DNA of 37,200 nucleotides from contig JAFAWR010000297.1 of NCBI GenBank assembly GCA_019241635.1, positions 1-37,200 on the forward strand. Reading direction: 5' to 3'. Both the position numbers and the translations under genes were made by a program. Shown here piece after piece: positions 15,916 to 23,559 of this stretch. The DNA comes from Solirubrobacterales bacterium (GTDB taxonomy: Bacteria > Actinomycetota > Thermoleophilia > Solirubrobacterales > Solirubrobacteraceae). The first letter of the stretch is position 1, and every line of letters begins with the position of its first letter. Below the pieces are notes generated by a model. It was given only the letters and a program-made list of their open reading frames with translations. It did not search any database and had not been told where the DNA came from.

Positions 15916-15942
15916 TAAAGGTTAAGGCAAAGCTGCCGATTT
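15916..15942 (+). promoter_or_regulatory. sigma-28 promoter of the HD-GYP gene (leaderless)
   Basis: TAAAGGTT (15916-15923), 11 bases, GCCGATTT (15935-15942): the best sigma-28 match in the window. The ATG at 15950 is exactly 15 bases from the first base of the -10 box, where transcription should begin, so the mRNA is predicted to be leaderless. There is no ribosome binding site in front of that ATG. Confidence 0.75.
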
Positions 15943-15949
15943 GCGGGCC

Positions 15950-17092
15950 ATGCGGCTCGTTTCGACAGCCAATCTTCCAGAAGACGCCCGGCTCGCCCGC
16001 GACATCCTCAGCGGACGCGACGGCGCCCCGCTGCTCCGTGCCGGCGTGACGCTGAGCGCGCGGTTCATCGAGCACCTGCACAAGGCCGAGATCCAGGCCG
16101 TGTGGATCGACGATGAGCTCGGACGCGGGATCGACCCCGTCCCGGTGCTGAGCGCCCAGACCCGCTCCGAGGCGACCCGCGCACTGGCCGCCCTGCACGA
16201 GGAGGCCCGGCGCGCCGTGGCCGCCGGTCGCACGCTCGACCCCGAGGCGACCGACGATCTCCCCGATGTGGTCGACGCCATCCTCCAGGAGATCGAGGAG
16301 CACGACGCCAGGGCGGTCGTCCTCGCCGATCTGTTCGGGCCGAGCGCCTACATCTTTCAACACTCGATCGACATGGCCGCGCTCGGTCTCCTGGTCGGGC
16401 GGAGGCTGATCGTCGAGCACGGCTGGCTCGATTACAAGGGCGAGCGCCAGGACGATCGCCACGAGGAGCGGCTGTTCCGCCTCGGGATGGGCCTGCTGCT
16501 CGCCGACATCGGCAAGCTGGCACTCCCCGAATCGATCTTGAACAAGCCCGGCAAGCTGACCGAGGAGGAGTGGGAGGTCGTCAAGGCCCACCCCAAGAAC
16601 GGGGTCAAGCTGGTGCGCGACACCGGCGCCTGGTGCCCGCTCGTCCAGGGTTGCGTCCTGCGCCACCACGAGCGCTGGAACGGCAGCGGCTACCCCGAGG
16701 GCAAGCTCGACACCGAGATCCACGAGATGGCGCGCATCGCCGCAGTGGCCGACGTGTTCGACGCGGTCACCTCCGAGCGCCCCTACGCCCCGGCCAAGTC
16801 CCCCCACGTTGGCGTGCAGACGATCCTGGCCGGCGCCGGAACCCACTTCGATCCGGTGATCTGCGACGTCTTCTCCCGCCGGGTGGCGCCGTTCCCCCCC
16901 GGAGTCGAGGTCGAGCTGACCGACGGCCGCCGCGCGATCGTGGTCAGCGTGCCCGAGATCGAGCTTGACCGCCCAGTGCTCCGCGTGATCAACGGCGCGG
17001 ACGCCCCGTTCGACGTGGCGCTCGGGCAGGACCCGAGCATCCAGATCGCCGGCTGGAATGCGCTGCCGGCGCCCTTCGCCGCCGCCGCCTAA
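15950..17092 (+). CDS. HD-GYP domain protein with altered HD motif
   Basis: A 380-residue protein with an N-terminal region of about 120 residues, an HD-GYP domain (about 130-300) and a small C-terminal beta-rich segment (VEVELTDGRRAIVVSVPEI). HD-GYP enzymes hydrolyse cyclic di-GMP. Most hallmarks are present: H138 in QHSID, H214 in KAHPKNG, HHERW (239-243), GSGYP, and VADVFDAVTSERPY. The HD pair is replaced: the text reads LLLADIGK with A185 D186 where relatives have HDIGK. A metal-binding His is therefore missing, so activity is uncertain; it may have a changed metal site or be a c-di-GMP sensor. I chose ATG 15950 over TTG 15941 because of the promoter. Its site among motility genes fits control of swimming by c-di-GMP. 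Confidence 0.88.
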   Translation: MRLVSTANLPEDARLARDILSGRDGAPLLRAGVTLSARFIEHLHKAEIQAVWIDDELGRGIDPVPVLSAQTRSEATRALAALHEEARRAVAAGRTLDPEATDDLPDVVDAILQEIEEHDARAVVLADLFGPSAYIFQHSIDMAALGLLVGRRLIVEHGWLDYKGERQDDRHEERLFRLGMGLLLADIGKLALPESILNKPGKLTEEEWEVVKAHPKNGVKLVRDTGAWCPLVQGCVLRHHERWNGSGYPEGKLDTEIHEMARIAAVADVFDAVTSERPYAPAKSPHVGVQTILAGAGTHFDPVICDVFSRRVAPFPPGVEVELTDGRRAIVVSVPEIELDRPVLRVINGADAPFDVALGQDPSIQIAGWNALPAPFAAAA

Positions 17093-17110
17093 GCCCGGCG
17101 TAAGCGTTTC

Positions 17111-17138
17111 TCAAGGTTGTTCGCCCTCTGACCGATTC
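17111..17138 (+). promoter_or_regulatory. candidate sigma-28 promoter of chemoreceptor 2
   Basis: TCAAGGTT (17111-17118), 12 bases, ACCGATTC (17131-17138). The spacer is one base longer than in most sites here. Predicted start near 17146, 36 bases before the GTG at 17182. Confidence 0.5.
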
Positions 17139-17142
17139 ATCT

Positions 17143-17158
17143 GGCGAGCAATCTCGCC
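17143..17158. repeat. perfect inverted repeat at the predicted transcript start of chemoreceptor 2
   Basis: GGCGAG (17143-17148), loop CAAT, CTCGCC (17153-17158): a six-pair stem with a four-base loop. It sits across the predicted start of transcription, so it could be an operator, a 5' stabilising hairpin, or the tail of the upstream HD-GYP transcript. Confidence 0.6.
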
Positions 17159-17181
17159 CCCTTGAAAGGACCGAAACCCCC

Positions 17182-18963
17182 GTGTCATTCCTGATCTCAT
17201 CCGTTCGCCGCCAGTTGATTGGCGCCTTCGTGGCCGTGTGCCTCGTGTTCATCGTCGCCCTCCTCGTCGGCTGGTCCAGCATCGGCTCGGTGGACGCCAA
17301 GGTGAAGGCCGGCGCCAAGGTGCGACCGACGCTCCAGCACGCGAGCGGCAACGCGCGCGACATGGTCGCCTCGGAGCTGGTCGCGGTCCTCGATCCGACC
17401 ACAATCCCGAACCACCTGGCCGACGTACAGACCTTCGAGCAGACCGTGCAGACGCTGGACGCATTTGCCACGAGCCCGGCAGGCCGTGCGGCGATGTCGC
17501 AACTGAACAGCGAGCTCGCCAACTGGCAGAGCATCGACAACCAGGCCCTGGCTGACGCCCGCGCCCACCAGGTCAAGGCGGGCGTCAAGCTCGCCGAGGG
17601 CGAGGCCAATACGGCGGCCGACAATCTGACCACCGCGGTCGAGGCCGTCAGCAAGTCGATCTCGGACGCCAACACCAACTCGGCGAACTCCACGGCGAGC
17701 AGCTCCAAGTCGCTGATGCTGATCATCGCGCTGATCGCGCTGCTGGCCGCCGCCGGGATCAGCTTCGTCCTGGCCCGCGACCTGAGCCGGCGCATCAAGC
17801 AGCTGCTCGACGGCATCCACAGCCTCGACTCGCACTGCCTGGCCGGCCTCGGTGACGGCCTCGGCGCGATCGCCCGCGGCGACCTGACCGTCCCGGTCGT
17901 CCCGCAGACGAAGCCGATCCCGAGCACCCGCGCCGATGAGATCGGCGAGCTCACCCGGACGTTCAACGGCATGGTCGAGAAGACCCAGGCCAGCGTCGAC
18001 GCCTACAACACGACCCGCGAGAACGTGGCCGGGATGCTCCGCGAGATCGGCAGCACGTCCGAGCAGCTCTCGCTGGCCTCCCAGCAGATGGCCAACACCT
18101 CCGAGGAGACCGGCCGGGCCGTCGGTGAGATCGCCCAGGCCGTGAGCTCGGTCGCCGCCGGCGCCGAGGACCAGGTCCGCTCGATCGCTGAGGCCAAGAT
18201 CCTCACCGACGAGGTGGCGATGGCCTCGCAGGCTTCGGCCGACGGTGCCCAGCAGACCGCCGACGCGGCGGCCTCGGCCCGCACCCTGGCCGAGGAGGGC
18301 GCGGACGCGGTGGCCCAGGCCACCGAGGCGATGAATGCGGTGCGCAACTCGAGCTCCGAGGCGAGCACGGCGATCCGCAAGCTCGACGCCAAGTCCGAGC
18401 AGATCGGCGAGATCGTCGACACGATCACCGGCATCGCCGAGCAGACCAACCTGCTGGCGCTGAACGCGGCGATCGAGGCCGCCCGGGTCGGCGAGCAGGG
18501 CCGCGGCTTCGCGGTCGTCGCCGAGGAGGTCCGCAAGCTGGCCGAGGAGTCCCAGTCCGCGGCCTCCTCGATCGCCAACCTGATCGGAGAGATCCAGCAG
18601 GAGACCCGGCACGTCGTCGACGTCGTCGAGGATGGCGCCCGCCAGACCGAGGACGGCGCCGCCACCGTCGAGCAGGCCCGCGAGGCCTTCGCCCGGATCT
18701 CCGCCGCCGTGCAGGATGTCGGTCAGCGCGTGGAGCAGATCGCCGGCTCGGTCCAGGAGATCGCCAGCGCCGGCAACCGGGTGCAGGACAGCATGACCTC
18801 GGTGGCCGCGGTCGCCGAGCAGTCCAGCGCCTCCTCGGAGGAGGTGAGCGCCTCGACTCAGCAGACGAGCGCCTCCACCGAGCAGATCGCCGCTTCGGCC
18901 ACCCAGCTGGCCAACACCGCCGAGGAGCTCGAGCGGCTCGTCGGAAGGTTCACCCTCGCCTAA
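17182..18963 (+). CDS. methyl-accepting chemotaxis protein 2
   Basis: A 593-residue chemoreceptor. Membrane helix 1 is at about residues 12-32 ([20 protein letters not shown]), an extracytoplasmic helical sensor follows, and helix 2 lies at about 176-198. A HAMP-like linker follows, with an insert between its helices ([22 protein letters not shown]). The signalling tip is [20 protein letters not shown] then [20 protein letters not shown]; a Val replaces the usual Ala in EAARAGE. No CheR-tether pentapeptide. GTG start with AAAGGA 11 bases upstream. It shares a 67-base identical stretch with chemoreceptor 1 in the tip. Ligand unknown. Confidence 0.92.
   Translation: MSFLISSVRRQLIGAFVAVCLVFIVALLVGWSSIGSVDAKVKAGAKVRPTLQHASGNARDMVASELVAVLDPTTIPNHLADVQTFEQTVQTLDAFATSPAGRAAMSQLNSELANWQSIDNQALADARAHQVKAGVKLAEGEANTAADNLTTAVEAVSKSISDANTNSANSTASSSKSLMLIIALIALLAAAGISFVLARDLSRRIKQLLDGIHSLDSHCLAGLGDGLGAIARGDLTVPVVPQTKPIPSTRADEIGELTRTFNGMVEKTQASVDAYNTTRENVAGMLREIGSTSEQLSLASQQMANTSEETGRAVGEIAQAVSSVAAGAEDQVRSIAEAKILTDEVAMASQASADGAQQTADAAASARTLAEEGADAVAQATEAMNAVRNSSSEASTAIRKLDAKSEQIGEIVDTITGIAEQTNLLALNAAIEAARVGEQGRGFAVVAEEVRKLAEESQSAASSIANLIGEIQQETRHVVDVVEDGARQTEDGAATVEQAREAFARISAAVQDVGQRVEQIAGSVQEIASAGNRVQDSMTSVAAVAEQSSASSEEVSASTQQTSASTEQIAASATQLANTAEELERLVGRFTLA
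18489..18555 (+). repeat. 67-base stretch identical in both chemoreceptor genes (copy 2)
   Basis: Second copy of the identical tip-coding stretch (see 14731-14797), in direct orientation about 3.8 kb away. Recombination between the copies would delete fliS, the fliT-like gene and the HD-GYP gene and fuse the receptors. Confidence 0.85.
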
Positions 18964-18988
18964 TCGGCTCTTCCGATCCAGGCAATCC

Positions 18989-19033
18989 GCGCCGGGCGGG
19001 GTCCTCGTGGCCCCGGCCGGCGCGATTCGTTTA
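18989..19033 (+). terminator. terminator after chemoreceptor 2
   Basis: Left arm GCGCCGG then CGGGG and right arm CCCCG then CCGGCGC form a strong stem with one G-G mismatch spanning 18989-19023, followed by GATTCGTTT. It lies between the chemoreceptor stop (18963) and the flgB promoter, as expected for an intrinsic terminator with a short, impure T tract. Confidence 0.7.
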
Positions 19034-19039
19034 AAGCCC

Positions 19040-19066
19040 TAAAGGATCTCCGCGGAAGGCCGATCC
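19040..19066 (+). promoter_or_regulatory. sigma-28 promoter of the flgB-fliI operon
   Basis: TAAAGGAT (19040-19047), 11 bases, GCCGATCC (19059-19066). Both boxes are good. Counting 15 bases from the first base of the -10 box puts the transcription start at 19074, the first base of a perfect dyad. Confidence 0.7.
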
Positions 19067-19073
19067 ATAGGGA

Positions 19074-19091
19074 GACTCGATGGATCGAGTC
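19074..19091 (+). promoter_or_regulatory. +1 dyad in the flgB leader, candidate CsrA hairpin
   Basis: GACTCGATGGATCGAGTC is a perfect inverted repeat. As RNA it folds into a six-pair stem closed by the hexaloop AUGGAU, which matches the ANGGAN loop preferred by CsrA. It would form the extreme 5' end of the flgB mRNA. A second GGA site, AAGGAGG, lies at 19103-19109, but 23 bases before the flgB ATG, too far for a normal Shine-Dalgarno site. As DNA it could instead be an operator. Confidence 0.55.
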
Positions 19092-19132
19092 GTATGTAGC
19101 CCAAGGAGGGCGAGCCACTTCCGGTTTGAACA

Positions 19133-19489
19133 ATGTCCCTCCTTGACACCACTCAGCAAGCCCTCGAGTCCGCGATGAGCGGCTCGATGCTGCGCAACAC
19201 GCTGCTGACCAACAACCTGGCCAACGTCGACACGCCCGGCTACCAGCCCGAGGACGTCAACTTCCAGTCGACGCTCCAGTCGGCCATTCAGTCCGGCTCG
19301 CCAGTCAGCCAGGTCAGCTTCCAGCCCTACACCGAGCAGCAGGCGGTCGGCGCCGATGGCAACGGCGTGAGCCCCGAGCAGACGCAGGCCGACCTCGCGC
19401 AGAACGGCCTGCTCTACGAGACGCTGACCCAGATCGCGACCCAGCGTGAGTCGATCCTGGAAAGCGCGATGGGGATGGGTCAGACCTGA
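19133..19489 (+). CDS. flgB: flagellar basal-body rod protein FlgB
   Basis: A 118-residue proximal rod protein. The N-terminal rod motif is seen in LRNTLLTNNLANVDTPGYQPEDVNFQ and the C-terminal helix in NGLLYETLTQIATQRESILESAMGMG. No correctly spaced ribosome site is seen; the only AAGGAGG is 23 bases upstream. It is the first gene of a tight operon (flgB-flgC-fliE-fliF-fliG-fliH-fliI), overlapping flgC by TGATG. Confidence 0.95.
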   Translation: MSLLDTTQQALESAMSGSMLRNTLLTNNLANVDTPGYQPEDVNFQSTLQSAIQSGSPVSQVSFQPYTEQQAVGADGNGVSPEQTQADLAQNGLLYETLTQIATQRESILESAMGMGQT

Positions 19490-19941
19490 TGAGCTTCTTC
19501 GACGCGATCAGCATCGCCGCCAGCGGGCTCACCGCCGAGCGCATGCGCATGGACGTGACGTCCGAGAACCTGGCCAACGCCGACACCACCCAGGGCGCGA
19601 ACGGTCAGCCTTATCAGCGCCAGGAAGTTGTCCTCTCGCAGAACGGCGGCGGCTTCAACGCTGCGCTCTCGAACGCGATGGGTTCCACGGTGGCGGGCGG
19701 CAGCCCGGTCGCCGGCGGAGTCTCGGTCACCGGGATCGTCAGCGATCCCACTCCTGATCAGTCGGTGTATGACCCGGGCAACCCGGCCGCCAACGCGCAG
19801 GGCTACGTGAAGATGCCCAACGTCAATCCGGTCAACGAGATGGTCGACATGATCGACGAGTCTCGCGCCTACCAGTCCGACGTGACCGCGATGACGACGG
19901 CGAAGCAGATGTACGAGAAGACTCTGGATCTGCTCAAGTGA
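19489..19941 (+). CDS. flgC: flagellar basal-body rod protein FlgC
   Basis: A 150-residue rod protein: FDAISIAASGLTAERMRMDVTSENLANADTT at the start, then GYVKMPNVNPVNEMVDMIDE and SRAYQSDVTAMTTAKQMYEKTLDLL at the end, the typical FlgC C-terminus. Length is near the family value. It overlaps flgB by one base and fliE by four (GTGA). Confidence 0.96.
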   Translation: MSFFDAISIAASGLTAERMRMDVTSENLANADTTQGANGQPYQRQEVVLSQNGGGFNAALSNAMGSTVAGGSPVAGGVSVTGIVSDPTPDQSVYDPGNPAANAQGYVKMPNVNPVNEMVDMIDESRAYQSDVTAMTTAKQMYEKTLDLLK

Positions 19942-20279
19942 TTCCGGCGATCTCAGGAGCCATCGGGCCGCTGGGCTCGAGCGAATGGAGCGTGGGCTCG
20001 GTCGGGTCGCTCGGCTCGGATCCCTCCACCTCGGTGAACGGCGCCGGCGCCGCCGGGAACGGCAGCTTCGGCAGCGCGCTGACCGGCGCGATCAACTCGC
20101 TAGATCAGTCGCAGACGGGCGCGACCGACACCGCGCAGCAGCTCGCCACCGGCCAGCTCACCGATCCCACCCAGGCGATCACGTCGGTCGAGAACGCCTC
20201 GCTGGCCATGGACCTCGCTTCGCAGATCCGCACCAAGCTGGTCGACGCGGTCAACACCGTGTTCCAGACCCAGGTCTAA
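19938..20279 (+). CDS. fliE: flagellar hook-basal body complex protein FliE
   Basis: A 113-residue adaptor between the MS ring and the rod. The N-terminal ~35 residues are Gly/Ser rich; the conserved C-terminus reads FGSALTGAINSLDQSQTGATDTAQQLATGQ, then VENASLAMDLASQIRTKLVDAVNTVFQTQV, the FliE signature. The GTG start overlaps the flgC stop. Confidence 0.94.
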   Translation: MIPAISGAIGPLGSSEWSVGSVGSLGSDPSTSVNGAGAAGNGSFGSALTGAINSLDQSQTGATDTAQQLATGQLTDPTQAITSVENASLAMDLASQIRTKLVDAVNTVFQTQV

Positions 20280-20324
20280 CCCCCCATCCCCCTCCCTCGA
20301 ACCCCCTCCCTCGAACCCCTCTAA
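20280..20324. repeat. C-rich fliE-fliF spacer with 14-bp tandem repeats; G-quadruplex motif on the minus strand
   Basis: CCCCCTCCCTCGAA occurs twice in tandem (20288-20301, 20302-20315) and a third copy begins (CCCCT). The minus strand has six runs of three or more G separated by one to five bases, a standard G-quadruplex pattern on the template strand. It serves as the fliF leader and contains no Shine-Dalgarno sequence. Confidence 0.85.
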
Positions 20325-21839
20325 ATGGACATCCGCCAATTCATCACCAAGCTGACGCCCAAGGGCTGGGCCATGGTCGGGGGTTCGATCGCCGCCGCGA
20401 TCGTGTTCCTGATGCTCGTCATGAACTTCGCCTCGGCCAAGAGCTACACCACGCTCGAGACCGGCATGGACCCGGCGCAGACCGGCAAGATCACCAGTGC
20501 CCTGGACGCCAAGGGGATCGGCTATCAGATCCAGAACGGCGGCACGGCGCTGGCCGTCGACGCGAGCCAGGTGAGCCAGGCGCGGATCGCGCTGGCCACC
20601 GCGGGCCTGCTCGGCATCGGCTCCACGCAGCCCGGCTTCGAGCTGCTCAACAGCTCGCAGCTCGGCGCCTCGAACTTCCAGCAGCAGGTGACCTACCAGC
20701 GCGCGCTCGAGGGCCAGCTCGACCAGACGATCGAGCAGATCCAGGGCATCGACTCCGCCACCGTCAACCTCGTGCTGCCCAACCAGCAGGATCAGCTGTT
20801 CGGTGACAACGGCCCGTCCTCCAGCGCCTCGGTGCTGCTCTCGGACTCCAGCACGCTGGACCCGAGCGCGGTCAAGGGCATCGCCGAGCTGGTCGCCTCG
20901 AGCGTCCAGGGCCTGTCCGACCAGAAGGTGACGATCACCGACTCGAGCGGTCAGCTGCTCTGGCCGACCTCGGGTACCGACGCCTCGGGCGGCGCCACCT
21001 CCAAGCAGGGGGCCGAGAACCAGTACGACGCCCAGATGGCGGCGGCCGCCACCGGCCTGCTCGCCCAGACGCTCGGCCCGGGCAAGGCGCAGGTCGTGGT
21101 CAACGCCGACGTCAACGCCAACCAGGCCACCTCGGACTCGCTGATCTACGGCACGAAGGGCGTGCCGCTGACCCAGCAGACCCAGACCGAGACGCTCAAG
21201 GGCGGCGGCGGCACGGCGAGCGGGACCACCGGGACGATCCCCGCCTACGCGGCGGGCAGCGGCTCGAGCAACTCGAACTACAACAACAAGACCGCCAACA
21301 CCACCTACGGAGTGAACAAGACGGTCACCCACACGACGGTCGCCCCGGGCGCGGTCAACAGCCAGACCGTGTCGGTGCTGGTCGACAAGTCCGTCCCGGC
21401 CTCGGCCATCCCGGCGATCCGCAACGCCGTGGCCGGCGCGGTCGGCCTGAACGCCAAGCGCGGCGACAGCCTGTCGATCTCCCAGATCGCCTTCGCCAAG
21501 CCGACCTCGACCACGGCCGCCGCGGCCGGCACGAGCAAGATGATCGGCTACGCCAAGTACGCGGTGATCGGCGTGGGCGCGCTGCTGTTCCTGTTCTTCA
21601 TGCGGCGCAACCTCAAGCGGCGCGAGCGCGAGGTGTTCGGCGGCCAGCCCACGTGGCTGCGCGAGCTCGAGACCCCGCGGCCGCTGGCCGCGCTCGCCGC
21701 GGGCGGCGACGAGGACCTCACGGAGGTCAAGCGCCTTCGCTCGCCGGTCAACGTCCCCAAGCGCCAGGTCGAGGAGCTGGTCGAGCGCGATCCCGATCGC
21801 GTCGCCCAGCAGGTCCGGGCCTGGATGAGCGAGGACTAG
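20325..21839 (+). CDS. fliF: flagellar MS-ring protein FliF
   Basis: A 504-residue membrane protein that forms the MS ring, the base of the rod, housing for the export gate and mount for the C ring. Membrane helix 1 is at about residues 15-38 (WAMVGGSIAAAIVFLMLVMN), ring-building motifs follow (QQQVTYQRALEGQLDQTIEQI, IDSATVNLVLP, VKGIAELVASSVQGL), and membrane helix 2 is near 405-425. The C-terminal VEELVERDPDRVAQQVRAWM is the FliG-binding tail. The leader lacks a Shine-Dalgarno site and is pyrimidine rich. Confidence 0.97.
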   Translation: MDIRQFITKLTPKGWAMVGGSIAAAIVFLMLVMNFASAKSYTTLETGMDPAQTGKITSALDAKGIGYQIQNGGTALAVDASQVSQARIALATAGLLGIGSTQPGFELLNSSQLGASNFQQQVTYQRALEGQLDQTIEQIQGIDSATVNLVLPNQQDQLFGDNGPSSSASVLLSDSSTLDPSAVKGIAELVASSVQGLSDQKVTITDSSGQLLWPTSGTDASGGATSKQGAENQYDAQMAAAATGLLAQTLGPGKAQVVVNADVNANQATSDSLIYGTKGVPLTQQTQTETLKGGGGTASGTTGTIPAYAAGSGSSNSNYNNKTANTTYGVNKTVTHTTVAPGAVNSQTVSVLVDKSVPASAIPAIRNAVAGAVGLNAKRGDSLSISQIAFAKPTSTTAAAAGTSKMIGYAKYAVIGVGALLFLFFMRRNLKRREREVFGGQPTWLRELETPRPLAALAAGGDEDLTEVKRLRSPVNVPKRQVEELVERDPDRVAQQVRAWMSED

Positions 21840-21851
21840 TCCGGTAACCCG

Positions 21852-22928
21852 ATGGCCGCCGAGCTCGAACAGATTCCCCAGGCCGCGGCGCCCGCGGCGG
21901 CCGGCGCTGCCGGAGTGCCGGCCAAGCGCAAGCTCGAAATCAGGGGCCGGAAGAAGGCGGCCGTGCTGCTCGTCTCGCTCGGCCCCGACCGGGCCGCCGA
22001 GGTGTTCAAGCACCTGCGCGACGACGAGATCGAGACCCTCTCTCTGGAGATGGCCAAGCTCCAGCGGGTCGATCCCCTGACCACCGCCACGGTGCTCGAG
22101 GAGCTGGCCGCCACGGTCCAGGCCTTCGACTCCCTGCTGGCCGGCGGCGTCGACTACGCCCGCGAGGTGCTCGAACGCGCCCTCGGGCCGGAGCGCGCGC
22201 TCGAGATCATCGGACGGCTCTCGACCGTGATCGAGATGCGGCCGTTCGAGTTCCTGCGCAAGACGCCGCCGGAGCAGCTCGTTACCTTCCTGCGCAACGA
22301 GTCGCCCCAGACCGTCGCCTTGGTCGTGGCCAACCTGCACACGTCGCTGGCCTCTCAGGTGCTCTCGCACCTGCCCTCGTCTGAGCAGGCCGACATCGCC
22401 CTGCGGATCGCGCGCATGGGCGAGACCAGCCCGGATGTGGTCAAGCAGGTCGAGGGCGTGATGAAGAAGAAGCTCGACAGCGTGGTCCAGCAGGAGTACT
22501 CCTCCGCCGGCGGGATCAAGTCGCTGGCCGAGATCCTCAACCACGCCGACCGCTCGACCGAACGCAACGTGCTCGACGCCCTGACCGAATCGGACGAGGA
22601 GCTCGCCGCCGAGGTCCGCCGCCTGCTGTTCGTGTTCGAGGACATCGTCAAGCTCGACGACCGCTCGATCCAGCTGGTCCTGCGCGAGGCCGATCAGAAG
22701 GACCTCGCCCTGGCCCTCCGCGGCGTCAACGACGACGTCAAGGAGCGGATCCTCTCGAACATGTCGGAGCGCGGCGCGACCATGCTGGTCGAGGAGATGG
22801 CCTACATGCCGCCGCAGCGCAAGCGCGTCGTCGAGGAGGCCCAGGGCCGGATCGTCGCGATCGTGCGCAAGCTCGAGGAGGCCGGCGCGCTGGTCCTCTC
22901 GCGTGGCGAGGAAGACGCCGTTGTCTGA
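21852..22928 (+). CDS. fliG: flagellar motor switch protein FliG
   Basis: A 358-residue C-ring protein that links FliF to FliM and carries the torque helix. The N-terminal domain starts near residue 30 (RKKAAVLLVSLGPDRAAEVF) after an Ala-rich extension. In the middle domain the EHPQ motif reads ESPQ (FLRNESPQTVALVVANL). The C-terminal domain has LFVFEDIVKLDDRSIQLVLREADQKDLALALRG with the charged residues that meet MotA. It ends with an added EEAGALVLSRGEE tail. Confidence 0.97.
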   Translation: MAAELEQIPQAAAPAAAGAAGVPAKRKLEIRGRKKAAVLLVSLGPDRAAEVFKHLRDDEIETLSLEMAKLQRVDPLTTATVLEELAATVQAFDSLLAGGVDYAREVLERALGPERALEIIGRLSTVIEMRPFEFLRKTPPEQLVTFLRNESPQTVALVVANLHTSLASQVLSHLPSSEQADIALRIARMGETSPDVVKQVEGVMKKKLDSVVQQEYSSAGGIKSLAEILNHADRSTERNVLDALTESDEELAAEVRRLLFVFEDIVKLDDRSIQLVLREADQKDLALALRGVNDDVKERILSNMSERGATMLVEEMAYMPPQRKRVVEEAQGRIVAIVRKLEEAGALVLSRGEEDAVV

Positions 22929-23559
22929 GTCAGCTGCGCCGGTTGCTGGTTACGCGTTCCGCCAGCTCGACGCGGCTGCCGCGGACGCCTCCGGCGGGAT
23001 CGCCGATGTGCTCTCGGCCGTCCGCGCCGAGGCCGAGCAGATCCGCGCCCAGGCGTGGGCCGCGGGCGAGGCCGAGGGCCGGGCGGCCGGCTTGGCCGCG
23101 GCGCGCGAGGACGCGGCGCCGATGGTCTCCGCGCTGGGCGCCTCGGCTCAGGCGATCGACGCGCTGCGCGCGCAGGTCGTGTCAGAGCTCGAGGCCGATG
23201 CGGTCGAGCTTGCCCTGCGCCTGGCCGAGCAGATCCTCGCCGGCGTGGTCGCGGTCGAACCTGAGCGTGTCCTCGACGTGGCGCGCAACGCGCTGCGACA
23301 CCTGACCGATCGTCGCCGGGTGACGCTGGTGGTCAACCCCGACGACCTCGAGCTGGTCGGTGAGTGCGTCAATCAGCTTCAGTCCGAGCTCGGCGGGATC
23401 GAGCATCTCGGCGTGCAGTCCGACCGGCGCGTGGCCCGGGGCGGCGCGATCGCTCACACCGACACCGGCGACATCGACGCCGGTCTCGAGACGCAGCTCG
23501 CGCGGGCCCGAGAGATCGTGACCGCCGCGCTCGAGCGTGAGCCGCGCGATGACGACTGA
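22921..23559 (+). CDS. fliH: flagellar assembly protein FliH
   Basis: A 212-residue regulator of the export ATPase FliI. The helical region with AEAEQIRAQAWAAGEAEGRA contains the small-residue spacing typical of FliH, and the C-terminal domain reads ALRLAEQILAGVVAVEPERVLDVARNAL, then VTLVVNPDDLELV. I prefer the TTG at 22921: it overlaps the fliG stop and has GAGGAAG (22908-22914) six bases upstream. A GTG at 22903 would add six residues. The stop overlaps the start of fliI. Confidence 0.92.
   Translation: MSESAAPVAGYAFRQLDAAAADASGGIADVLSAVRAEAEQIRAQAWAAGEAEGRAAGLAAAREDAAPMVSALGASAQAIDALRAQVVSELEADAVELALRLAEQILAGVVAVEPERVLDVARNALRHLTDRRRVTLVVNPDDLELVGECVNQLQSELGGIEHLGVQSDRRVARGGAIAHTDTGDIDAGLETQLARAREIVTAALEREPRDDD

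Noticed and set aside
17197-18612. Minus-strand open frame opposite chemoreceptor 2
   Set aside because: Shadow frame of the receptor's coiled-coil region, with no recognisable domain.
19080-19178. Small frame of 32 codons starting in the flgB dyad, with GGGAGA just upstream, overlapping flgB
   Set aside because: It could be a leader peptide, but the start lies inside the hairpin, the peptide has no features and the overlap with flgB is long. Without ribosome data it is not supported.
20100-22544. Minus-strand open frame of 814 codons antisense to fliE, fliF and fliG
   Set aside because: It is a by-product of strong G/C bias at wobble positions; the plus strand encodes clear FliE, FliF and FliG, and the antisense product shows no family motif.
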